NCBI GenBank assembly: GCA_964551975.1
Contig: CAZKFI010000011.1
Coordinates: 1 to 45,516, forward strand
DNA length: 45,516 bases
Reading direction: 5' to 3'
Source: REEB426 sp964551975
GTDB taxonomy: Bacteria > Actinomycetota > Actinomycetes > S36-B12
The translations under genes and the position numbers were made by a program. Shown piece after piece: positions 1-7,573 of the stretch; positions within the stretch are counted from its first letter, which is position 1; each line of letters starts with the position of its first letter. The notes beneath the pieces were generated by a model. The model saw only the letters and a program-made list of their open reading frames with translations, ran no database searches and was not told the DNA's origin.

Positions 1-164
1 GCCACAAACCGAAACATACCGAATTCCCATACCAAAGAGCAACCGTTTCTCGGCCAGTTTTTTTTGGTGAATCCCTTGAGCCGCACCTGCCCCAACGGAA
101 TACTCACGCTCAATCGCCCGCGCCCGCGGGCCCACAGGCGCCTCAAGCGCAGGATGGATGGGTT
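1..164. other. Upstream non-coding region of the permease gene
   Basis: I see no convincing gene in this stretch. It contains a run of eight T at 58-65, which could be the tail of a terminator for a plus-strand gene lying outside the window, although the sequence before it forms no strong stem. The octamer palindrome CCCGCGGG lies at 123-130. A GGATGG purine stretch at 152-157 serves as the likely ribosome-binding site for the ATG at 165. I looked for a cobalamin riboswitch because of the B12-dependent operon downstream and did not recognise its conserved boxes. Confidence 0.5.
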
Positions 165-1748
165 ATGAGCGGCTCGACCCCGGTCGCAAATCCCGGAGAC
201 CACCAGGTCAGTACGGCAGAGCAGGCCAAATTAAAGGCTGGCGCCGTTGGCCTCTTCGGTGTGCTCTTCATGGTGGTGGCCAACGCAGCCCCGATCACCG
301 CGATGAGTTTCAACGTGCCGATCGCCGTCGGTTACGGCAATGGCATCGGAGCATCCGGTGGCTTCCTCTTCGCCACGATCGTGCTCACGATTTTCACCAT
401 CGGCTTTGTTGCCATGGCTCGGCACATCACAACCGCCGGTGCCTTCTATGGCTTCATCTCGCATGGTCTCGGGCAGATCTGGGGTATGGCCTCCGGGCTC
501 ATTGCCACAGTCGCCTACGTGATCTTCGAAGCCTCCCTCATCGGCGGCTTTGCCTACTTCGCGGACCAGTACGTCCTGGCCCCTGCCGGTATCGAGGTGA
601 ACTGGATCCTCGTTGCCATCCTGGGCCTGCTGCTTATCGGCGTCCTGAGTTACTTCTCCATCACACTGTCGGCAGGCGTGCTCGCCGTCACCCTGATCCT
701 GGAGATCGTGGTGCTGCTCTCCCTGGGTATCTCGGTTCTCATCAAGGGCGGTCCCGACGGCTACATGTTCGCGGACATCGTCTCCCCACTCGCGGCATTC
801 ACTTCGTTGCCTGAGGGGGCCTACGGTTCGGGAGTTGCCGCAGGCGTCGCCGCCATCGGCATTTTCTTCGCCTTCTGGTCCTGGGTCGGTTACGAAACAA
901 CTGCCGCCTACGGCGAGGAGACGAAGAACCCCAAGCGTGTGGTGCCGCTGGCCACCATGATCGCCGTGATCGGACTGGGCCTGTTCTACACGTTCATGTC
1001 CTGGATGGTGGTCGTGGGCAACGGCGCCAAGCAGGCCGTCGAGATCTCCGCGGGTGCATCACCAGTGGATCTCTGGCTCGGCCTCGTCGACGCCAATCTC
1101 GGCGGCTTCATGGTGATCCTGTACAAGCTGCTGCTAGTGCTTGGCTCGTTCGCCTGTGCCATGGCCTTCCACAACGCCGCATCGCGGTACATCTACGCCA
1201 TGGGCCGCGAAGGAGCCTTCGGCTGGATGCGCTTCTTCGGCAGGGTCAACCCCAAGCAGGGCTCCCCTGGCAATGCGTCGGTTCTGCAGACCGTGATCAC
1301 GTTGGTCCTCTGCGTGCTGTTCTTCCTCTTCACGAATGTGTACGTGGAGGGTGAGGCCACGCCGGAGCTCGTGCCCTACGTGAACGTCTACGGTCTGTTG
1401 GCGCTGATCGGTACCGCGATGATCCTGATCGTTCAAACGATCACGTCGATTGCCGTTATCTGGTACTTCTGGGTGAAGAAGGCCCATAAGTCCAACCCGC
1501 TGTGGACGCTGATCGCACCGATCCTGGGCGCGGTAGGCATGCTCTACGCCCTGTGGCTGCTGTGGTCCAACCGCGAGTGGGCTGCCGGCCTGGCTGCTGA
1601 CAGCCTGGTGTTCCAGTGGATGCCCTTCTACGTCATCGGGTTGATCGTCGTAGGCATCGTGTACGCCCTCTGGGTGCGCGGAGCTCGACCAAACCTGTAC
1701 GCGGAGATCGGTCGCACTGTGCTCGAGGAGTCTCGCGAGCGCGCATGA
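165..1748 (+). CDS. APC-family amino acid/amine permease
   Basis: This is a 527-residue polytopic inner-membrane transporter of the amino acid-polyamine-organocation superfamily. It has about twelve hydrophobic segments, beginning at residues 24-50 with a GLFGVLFMVVANAAPITAM-type first helix. The family signature after helix 6 is visible as WVGYETTAAYGEETKNPKR at about residues 240-258 (aromatic, Glu-Glu, Asn-Pro). Such proteins import amino acids or related amines using an ion gradient. The substrate cannot be read from sequence. The ATG at 165 follows a GGATGG ribosome-binding site. A strong hairpin 19 bp downstream separates it from the amidase/dehydratase operon on the same strand, so it may feed that pathway but be partly uncoupled in expression. 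Confidence 0.9.
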   Translation: MSGSTPVANPGDHQVSTAEQAKLKAGAVGLFGVLFMVVANAAPITAMSFNVPIAVGYGNGIGASGGFLFATIVLTIFTIGFVAMARHITTAGAFYGFISHGLGQIWGMASGLIATVAYVIFEASLIGGFAYFADQYVLAPAGIEVNWILVAILGLLLIGVLSYFSITLSAGVLAVTLILEIVVLLSLGISVLIKGGPDGYMFADIVSPLAAFTSLPEGAYGSGVAAGVAAIGIFFAFWSWVGYETTAAYGEETKNPKRVVPLATMIAVIGLGLFYTFMSWMVVVGNGAKQAVEISAGASPVDLWLGLVDANLGGFMVILYKLLLVLGSFACAMAFHNAASRYIYAMGREGAFGWMRFFGRVNPKQGSPGNASVLQTVITLVLCVLFFLFTNVYVEGEATPELVPYVNVYGLLALIGTAMILIVQTITSIAVIWYFWVKKAHKSNPLWTLIAPILGAVGMLYALWLLWSNREWAAGLAADSLVFQWMPFYVIGLIVVGIVYALWVRGARPNLYAEIGRTVLEESRERA

Positions 1749-1766
1749 TCCGAACCCGACCATGAC

Positions 1767-1803
1767 CAGTGGGGCGCGCACCGACGAGGTGCGCGCCCCA
1801 CTG
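1767..1803 (+). terminator. Strong hairpin between permease and amidase operon
   Basis: This is a perfect 16-bp GC-rich stem (arms 1767-1782 and 1788-1803, left arm cagtggggcgcgcacc) with a 5-base loop, gacga. It begins 19 bp after the permease stop. There is no T-tract after it, which is common for actinobacterial intrinsic terminators. Because the next gene on the same strand starts only 47 bp later, it could also act as a partial terminator or an mRNA-stabilising element between two related transcription units. Confidence 0.75.
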
Positions 1804-1850
1804 TCACGCCTGCACCAGATCAGTTGATCAAGTGAGTGAGGAGCGCTTCG

Positions 1851-2909
1851 ATGTCGATCACGCCTGGCAACAATCAGCCGTCGAACGGGGACCTGACAGA
1901 ACTGCAATGGGGCCCCGACGCTGATGCGGACCCCGCGAGCCTCACCTACACCTTCGGCGGTGTCGCGCCGGTGGTCTCAGTTCGACCTGGTCAGGTAGTG
2001 CGCACCTGGACAATGGACGCCTTCGGCGGACGACTGCGTAGTCAGGACGACCTAGCATCCCAGGTGTGTGATCCCCGCCTGCTCAATCCGCAGACGGGTC
2101 CATTCTTCGTCGAAGGCACGCAGCCGGGTGACACGCTCGCCGTGCACTTCATCTCAATCGAACCCAGAACAACACGCGGGGTCAGCAGTACCGTGCCGTT
2201 TTTTGGGTCACTGACCTCAACCCCGAATACGGCCTCACTGCAAGCCGCGCTTCTGGAACGAACCTGGGTCTACGAGTTGGATCTGCAAGAGCGCGTGGTT
2301 CGCTATGCCGCTCGAGATACGGATTTCACCGCCGCCCTGCCACTGGATCCCATGCACGGAACAGTCGGTGTGGCACCACCGCTTGGCGAGGCGCGCTCAT
2401 CCCTGACCCCCGGTGACTGGGGTGGCAACATGGACACCCCAGAGATGCGCACCGGCGTGACCTGCTATCTGCAGGTGAGCGTGCCCGGCGCACTGTTCAG
2501 CCTGGGTGATGGTCACGCCCGCCAGGGTGAGGGGGAAACCTGCGGTGTAGCCGTGGAATGCGAAATGGACACAGTCTTCGTACTGGACCGCATTACGGGA
2601 ATGCCCTGTGCCTGGCCGCGTCTGGAGGACGATCACTTCATCATGACGACTGGGTCTGCACGGCCCCTCGAGGACGCCTTTCGCATCGCGCATCAGCAGA
2701 TGGTGCTCTGGGTCGCCGAGCTCACGGGTCAGAGCATCATCGATGCATACCAGTACGTGACGCAGGTAGCACTGACTCCAATCGCCAACGTGGTGGACAC
2801 GAACTACACCGTCGTTTGCAAGGTTGCCAAGTCATATCTGCCTGGCTGCACCGCGATGGGCGGTGCCCATGATCGCTTGCGGCGGCTCGGTGTGGCATGG
2901 GCCGGGTAA
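1851..2909 (+). CDS. Acetamidase/formamidase family protein
   Basis: The 352-residue cytosolic amidase belongs to the acetamidase/formamidase family (FmdA_AmdA), which hydrolyses short aliphatic amides to ammonia and a carboxylate. Family landmarks are visible: PGDWGGNMDTPEM at about residues 187-199, then CYLQVSVPGALFSLGDGHA, an Asp/His-rich block that holds the metal and active site, and a Cys-Gly segment just after it. The ATG at 1851 is preferred over an upstream in-frame GTG at 1836 because GAGGAG lies seven bases before it. Its end overlaps the next gene by 13 bp, so translation is probably coupled. The true amide substrate is unknown. Its place before a B12-dependent dehydratase suggests that it releases, or disposes of nitrogen from, a compound handled by this operon. 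Confidence 0.88.
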   Translation: MSITPGNNQPSNGDLTELQWGPDADADPASLTYTFGGVAPVVSVRPGQVVRTWTMDAFGGRLRSQDDLASQVCDPRLLNPQTGPFFVEGTQPGDTLAVHFISIEPRTTRGVSSTVPFFGSLTSTPNTASLQAALLERTWVYELDLQERVVRYAARDTDFTAALPLDPMHGTVGVAPPLGEARSSLTPGDWGGNMDTPEMRTGVTCYLQVSVPGALFSLGDGHARQGEGETCGVAVECEMDTVFVLDRITGMPCAWPRLEDDHFIMTTGSARPLEDAFRIAHQQMVLWVAELTGQSIIDAYQYVTQVALTPIANVVDTNYTVVCKVAKSYLPGCTAMGGAHDRLRRLGVAWAG

Positions 2910-3325
2910 GTCGCTTTGAGATCGACCTCGACTTGGCTCAAACCATGATTGAGGCGGCACAAAGCGTCGCGGCATCCGATGGGATAGCGGTATCGATTGC
3001 CGTCGTGGATGCCGGGGGGAATCTCATCGCCTTCGCCCGAATGGATGGTGCAGAGATCGCTGGCCCCGTCCTGGCCGTAGACAAGGCTTACACCGCGGTT
3101 GCCCATCGTGTCGCAACCGGCGAACTCACCGCCCTGGTTGCACCGCAAGGTGAGCTGGCAGGCATGTACGCCGCCCACGGTGGCCGTTACATCGCCTTTC
3201 CCGGTGGCCTCCCCTGCTGGGATGAGGACCGCGTCGTCGGCGGAATCGGCGTCAGCGGTGGTACTGCCGATCAGGATCGACGCTGCGCAGAGTCCGCCCT
3301 GAATCTTTATCTGAAGGCTAAGTAG
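2897..3325 (+). CDS. GlcG/HbpS-like (DUF336) protein
   Basis: The 142-residue protein belongs to the GlcG/HbpS family (PF03928), seen in the haem-binding HbpS of Streptomyces and in the C-terminal domain of PduO, the adenosyltransferase of propanediol utilisation. The typical pattern is present: IAVVDAGGNLIAFARMDGA at about residues 33-51, DKAYTAVAHRVAT after it, then FPGGLPCWDEDRVVGGIGVSGG at about 102-123. It starts with ATG inside the end of the amidase gene and stops 5 bp before the dehydratase. A freestanding PduO-C-like protein beside a diol dehydratase fits an accessory role in cofactor handling, but that role is inferred. The N-terminal cobalamin adenosyltransferase domain of PduO is absent. 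Confidence 0.85.
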   Translation: MGRVSRFEIDLDLAQTMIEAAQSVAASDGIAVSIAVVDAGGNLIAFARMDGAEIAGPVLAVDKAYTAVAHRVATGELTALVAPQGELAGMYAAHGGRYIAFPGGLPCWDEDRVVGGIGVSGGTADQDRRCAESALNLYLKAK

Positions 3326-3330
3326 CGACC

Positions 3331-5571
3331 GTGAATCCACAAACAGTCGGACGTTTCCGCTTCATGGACGCCCAGCGAGTGAACCTCGACGGTTTTGCTA
3401 CCGAGGACGCAACGCTGGGGCTCATCGCATTCGACGGGCCGGGTGATCCAACGCCAAGTCTGGTGATTCACGACGGTGTTGTCGTCGAGTTGGACGGCCG
3501 TACGCGTGAACAGTTCGACATCATCGATGCCTTCATCGCTGCCCATGGCATTGATACCGATGTCGCAGTAGAGGCGATGAGCATTGATGAGACGGCCTTT
3601 GCGCACCTTCTCGTCGATCCAGCAGTTCCACGACAAGAGGTTGTCCGTCTGGCGGGAGGGATGACTCCAGCCAAGTTGGCACGCTGCCTCGCGCTCCTGC
3701 GTCCCGCTGAGTTGGTCATCGCGATGACGAAGTGCCGAGCACGGCGCACCCCCAGTAATCAGGCGCACGTCACCAACCGATCCGATGATCCGCTGTTGTT
3801 GGCTGCTGATGCCGCAACGGCTGCTGCCTTCGGTTTCCGTGAGATCGAGACCACCGTGCCTGTCCTTGGCGATGCTCCGTCGAATGCGATCGCCGTGAGC
3901 ATTGGAGCAGCCGTGGGGTCACCGGGTGTACTGGTGCAGTGCTCAGTTGAGGAGGCTCTGGAGCTCGAGATGGGTATGCGCGGACTCGTCTCCTACGCCG
4001 AAACGGTTTCGCTCTATGGCACCGAGCAAATCTTTATCGACGGAGACGACACACCCTGGTCCAAGGCATTTCTCACCTCTGCCTATGCCAGTCGGGGCAT
4101 CAAGATGCGGGTGACCTCCGGAGGCGGGGCCGAAGCCCTCATGGGGGCCGCTGAGCAGTGCTCAATGTTCTACCTGGAAGCTCGCTGTGTCGCACTTGCG
4201 CGCGCCATTGGCGCACAAGGGGTGCAAAACGGCGGCATCGATTCAGCCTCAGTCGCCGGCTCGGTCCCCGGTGGGGTTCGTAGCATGATGGCGGAAAACC
4301 TCATGGTGATGCTGCGGAATCTCGAGGCATGTACTGGTAACGATGCCTTAATGAGTGAATCGGATGTTCGTCGCACTTCCCGGACTCACCCGATTTTCAT
4401 CGCCGGCACTGATTTTATCTGCAGCGGATTCGGCTCGATTCAGCGTTACGACAACATGTTCGGTCCAAGCCAGTGGAATGCCGAAGACATCGATGACTAT
4501 CTGTGTATGCAGCGCGACTGGGGCATCGATGGGGGTTTACGAACAGCAGATGCAACTGCGGTAGCAGCTCTTCGCGAACGAGCGGTTGAGGCGGTCCGCG
4601 ACGTTTACTCGATCCTTGGTCTTGGGGACTTCCCGCCCGATTGGCTGGCGCAAGCAATCGACGCAGCGGGCTCCAAGGATGTGCCGGCAGCAGACCTGAT
4701 GCTGCCGCTGAGCGCCTCTCGCCTTATCAGGGACTCGGGCCTGACCATGCTGGATGTCGTTCGTGCCCTCGACGATGCGGGCTACGAGATTGAGGCGGAG
4801 CGCCTGCTGGCGATGCTGCGAGCACGGGTGGCCGGCGATTACCTCCACACGGCTGCGATCTTCACCGAGGACATGCGGGTGCTCTCTTTGGTGACGGACC
4901 CCAACGACTACACCGGCCCAGGCACGGGCTACCACCCGAGCCCGCAACGCCAGCAGGAGATCGACTCCATTCGCCAGGCACGGTCCGTGTCGGATATTCG
5001 CACCGAGCAGGCGGCCTTTGCCAGCAGTCGATTGCAGGTGAGGGGTCCAGCGTCGCGCAGTGACGATCCACGTGATGTCGTCATTGGTGTTTCACCAGCA
5101 ACGGGTCAGGCGATCTGGCGCACGTTGTGCGGCCTCAGCGTGGATACAGCGCTGGATGAACTCGTGGCTGGCCTGAACGAAGAGGGATGCACGGTACGGA
5201 TCGTGCGATTCCACGACACTGTCGACCTGGGGCTCATCGGATTACAGGCAGCACGACTTGCTGGTTCAGGTATCGGCGTGGGGCTGCAGGCAAAAGGCAC
5301 GGCCCTCATCCACCGGCGCGACCTGACACCCTTGGCCAATCTGGAGTTGTATTCCGTAGCTCCGTCGTTGGATCGCCTGGCGTACCGCCAGCTAGGGCTA
5401 AACGCCGGCCGACATGCCAAGGGGGCCACTCCAGAACCGCAACGCAATCCATACTCCGATGAGGCCATCGAAGCTCGCTATCACACGAAGGTAGTGGCGC
5501 TCGTCGCGATCGAACGCGAGTTCTGTGATCCGACGGCGGGACCTGTCGAAATGGAGCTGTTGCAACCATGA
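3331..5571 (+). CDS. Coenzyme B12-dependent diol/glycerol dehydratase, fused large and medium subunits
   Basis: This 746-residue protein joins a large subunit (PduC/DhaB-like, about 1-550) to a medium subunit (PduD-like, about 580-746). The enzyme removes water from 1,2-diols or glycerol through an adenosylcobalamin radical, giving aldehydes. In the TIM-barrel part the active-site landmarks are kept: NQAHVTN (His146), ETT at 173-175, SYAETVSLYG (Glu224), GVQNG (Gln299), GND (Asp338) and DFICSG (Ser365). The medium part shows DVVIGVSPA, GSGIGVGLQAKGTALIH (643-661) and YRQLGLNAGRHAK (685-697). The medium part lacks the N-terminal extension that targets enteric PduD to microcompartments, so a cytosolic enzyme is likely. 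The start is GTG at 3331 with a weak ribosome-binding site; ATG at 3364 is an alternative. Substrate choice among propanediol, glycerol or another polyol is unresolved. Confidence 0.95.
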   Translation: MNPQTVGRFRFMDAQRVNLDGFATEDATLGLIAFDGPGDPTPSLVIHDGVVVELDGRTREQFDIIDAFIAAHGIDTDVAVEAMSIDETAFAHLLVDPAVPRQEVVRLAGGMTPAKLARCLALLRPAELVIAMTKCRARRTPSNQAHVTNRSDDPLLLAADAATAAAFGFREIETTVPVLGDAPSNAIAVSIGAAVGSPGVLVQCSVEEALELEMGMRGLVSYAETVSLYGTEQIFIDGDDTPWSKAFLTSAYASRGIKMRVTSGGGAEALMGAAEQCSMFYLEARCVALARAIGAQGVQNGGIDSASVAGSVPGGVRSMMAENLMVMLRNLEACTGNDALMSESDVRRTSRTHPIFIAGTDFICSGFGSIQRYDNMFGPSQWNAEDIDDYLCMQRDWGIDGGLRTADATAVAALRERAVEAVRDVYSILGLGDFPPDWLAQAIDAAGSKDVPAADLMLPLSASRLIRDSGLTMLDVVRALDDAGYEIEAERLLAMLRARVAGDYLHTAAIFTEDMRVLSLVTDPNDYTGPGTGYHPSPQRQQEIDSIRQARSVSDIRTEQAAFASSRLQVRGPASRSDDPRDVVIGVSPATGQAIWRTLCGLSVDTALDELVAGLNEEGCTVRIVRFHDTVDLGLIGLQAARLAGSGIGVGLQAKGTALIHRRDLTPLANLELYSVAPSLDRLAYRQLGLNAGRHAKGATPEPQRNPYSDEAIEARYHTKVVALVAIEREFCDPTAGPVEMELLQP

Positions 5572-5924
5572 CTCAAGCACGCTCCGGGAAGTCGGTGGAT
5601 AGCGTCACGTTGGATGCACTGCGCTCCGGTGATGTGGATACCGACGACGTTCGGATCCACCCGGATACCTTGCGCCGGCAGGCCGAAGTCGCTGCTGCTC
5701 ATGGGAATTCGCAGCTAGCGGAGAATCTCCTGAGGGCGGCTGAGTTGGCGCTCCTGGAAGACGTGCGGATCATGGGAATCTACGAAGCCCTACGCCCGCG
5801 AAGATCCACGCGAGGGGATCTTCTTGCCATTGTTGAGGAGCTGCGGTCCGCGGGGGCAGTGCGAACCGCGGATCTAGTGTTGGAGGCGCTCGAGAATTAC
5901 GAACGCCGAGGCCTTCTGGCGTGA
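5568..5924 (+). CDS. Diol/glycerol dehydratase small subunit
   Basis: The 118-residue protein matches the small (gamma, PduE-like) subunit of B12-dependent diol dehydratase, which packs on the large subunit and completes the dimer of heterotrimers. Visible family pattern: VRIHPDTLRRQAEVA at about residues 27-41, AENLLRAAEL, then MGIYEALRPRRST at about 69-81, the hallmark Tyr-x-x-Leu-Arg-Pro segment. It is shorter than enteric PduE at the N-terminus and lacks an extension of the sort linked to microcompartment packaging. Its ATG overlaps the stop of the fused large-medium gene by 4 bp (ATGA), and its own stop overlaps the reactivase start, so stoichiometric co-translation is expected. Confidence 0.93.
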   Translation: MTQARSGKSVDSVTLDALRSGDVDTDDVRIHPDTLRRQAEVAAAHGNSQLAENLLRAAELALLEDVRIMGIYEALRPRRSTRGDLLAIVEELRSAGAVRTADLVLEALENYERRGLLA

Positions 5925-7573
5925 GCATCATCGCCGGTGTTGACATCGGCAACGCAACGACCGAAATCGTTCTCGCCGATAGCAGCCAGGATCCGCCTCG
6001 GCCCGTCGCTTGGGATCGCGCCCCGACCCAAGGGGCGAAGGGTTCACAGCGAGCCGCCCAAGCCGCGGCGCGACTCCTGCGCCGAATCGAGCGTCGCAGC
6101 GGCCACGCCACGAACTCGGTCGTACTCACCCCTCAGGTCCCCGTGCAGACTGCCGGCTACACCGTGGAGTTGACGCCCCACGACACCGGGCGCTTGAGCA
6201 TTCTCAGCCGATCGGCACCAACCCCCTCAGGTGTGGGATGTGGCGTGGGTATACCCGTACCTGTCGAGGAAGACCCAGTGCTCGGTCAACCTGTCGTACT
6301 GGTTGCACAGGACCCTCTGGGGTTCCGAGACACCGCAGCGCGCGTCCGGCTTTGGCGGCAGGCGGGGGCTGATGTCCAAGCGGTACTCCTTGCCGGTGAC
6401 GAAGCGCACCTCCTCGGCATGCTGCTGCGCGAGGACCTACCGATCCTTGACCGCATCGACACAAGCGAGTCACTTCGGTGCCTGCGAATCTGCGTCGAAG
6501 TGCGCCCTTCTCATGTTGTGCAGTTGAACGATGCTCTCTGGCTGCATCAGGCACTTGATCTACACGATGCTGATGCGCCCGCCCTCCAGGTCGTGACCGA
6601 ACTCCTTCGCGGTGTCCGCAGTGCAGCAGTTGGCCTCTTGGGTCACCTGCCCACACTGAACCCGCCAAGTGGCTCGGAGTATCTGCAACTGCGTGATGGT
6701 AGGCGGGTACCTCTCATCGGCAGCGCCGATGTCATTGACCGGCTTCCGGTGGGATCTGTAATGAACATCGCCAGTGAAGGCCGAAGTCACCCTTGCGATG
6801 ATGCCTGGGTAGTTGACATTCCTCGACCGTCAACCCCTCAGGGCGAGCGACGACAGCTCGCCCTGTCACTGCTAGAGCCCACCGATGGACAGTTCGAGCA
6901 GACGATGCACGCCTTCCAAGACCAGTGGCCCACTCGCCTCCTGGGAACCGAAGCTTCGGCGGCACACCTCGGTGCCTGCAGCACCCCCGGCGCAGACTCA
7001 TCGAGCATCGTGATCGATATGGGCGGCGGCACTATCGATGTCATTCTGCCGCGATCGACCGAGGCCACATCAATTACCGCCGCTGGATGTGGTCAACTCC
7101 TGACACTTGCGACCGCTTCGACTCTGGACATCAGTGTGGCGATGGCTGAGTGGGTTAAGCGCGGGCCGGCCACCCGCGCCGAAGCACCACAGATCGTGGC
7201 CACGGAGGATGGCCAGCGACAGTTCACTCAAGGGCAGCTGCCCACCCACAGCGTCGGATGGCTCACCGCTCCAGGCCCGGCGGGTCCGTTGCCTTTCACC
7301 CCGCACCTTCCACTGGGCGAGTGGCGTCGACTTCGACTGTCACTGAAAAAGGCGGTCATTGGACGCAATCTCGCTCGAGTGTTCGACACCCCATTGAGTG
7401 CTGGCACCCGAGTGGTTCTCGTCGGTGGTCCAGCTGGTGACCAGGAACTCTTCGAAGCACTGGCTGAGCAACTTCCCTGGGGGCTCCTGGGCCGCGGGTC
7501 GGTTGCCGGGACCCTCGGCCACCGATGGGCGGTCGCCTACGGGTTGACCATCTTGGGGACACGCGAATGCTGA
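5921..7573 (+). CDS. Diol dehydratase reactivase, ATPase large subunit
   Basis: The 550-residue chaperone-like ATPase of the DdrA/PduG family swaps damaged cobalamin out of inactivated dehydratase. It has an actin/Hsp70-type fold: the first phosphate loop GVDIGNATTEIVLA at residues 5-18, the second phosphate loop IVIDMGGGTIDVI at about 362-374, AAGCGQLLT after it, and the adenosine motif VVLVGGPAGDQELFEAL near the C-terminus. GTEASAAHLGA before the second loop matches the family. It starts with a GTG that overlaps the small-subunit stop. It is somewhat shorter than PduG (about 610). No small partner subunit (DdrB/PduH) is encoded next to it; the next gene is a tRNA-synthetase-like protein overlapping it by 7 bp. 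Confidence 0.92.
   Translation: MSIIAGVDIGNATTEIVLADSSQDPPRPVAWDRAPTQGAKGSQRAAQAAARLLRRIERRSGHATNSVVLTPQVPVQTAGYTVELTPHDTGRLSILSRSAPTPSGVGCGVGIPVPVEEDPVLGQPVVLVAQDPLGFRDTAARVRLWRQAGADVQAVLLAGDEAHLLGMLLREDLPILDRIDTSESLRCLRICVEVRPSHVVQLNDALWLHQALDLHDADAPALQVVTELLRGVRSAAVGLLGHLPTLNPPSGSEYLQLRDGRRVPLIGSADVIDRLPVGSVMNIASEGRSHPCDDAWVVDIPRPSTPQGERRQLALSLLEPTDGQFEQTMHAFQDQWPTRLLGTEASAAHLGACSTPGADSSSIVIDMGGGTIDVILPRSTEATSITAAGCGQLLTLATASTLDISVAMAEWVKRGPATRAEAPQIVATEDGQRQFTQGQLPTHSVGWLTAPGPAGPLPFTPHLPLGEWRRLRLSLKKAVIGRNLARVFDTPLSAGTRVVLVGGPAGDQELFEALAEQLPWGLLGRGSVAGTLGHRWAVAYGLTILGTREC

Noticed and set aside
1749..1850. Cobalamin riboswitch before the B12-dependent operon
   Set aside because: The gap is too short for the roughly 200-base element and the B12 box was not recognised; the region before the permease also lacks it.
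1134..1907. 257-codon minus-strand open frame opposite the permease
   Set aside because: It is a shadow of the GC-rich permease codons and crosses the terminator hairpin. Its composition is His/Arg/Gln-rich with no motif.
3331..7573. Bacterial microcompartment locus
   Set aside because: No BMC-domain shell proteins are present, the dehydratase subunits lack targeting extensions, and no aldehyde or alcohol dehydrogenase is encoded nearby.
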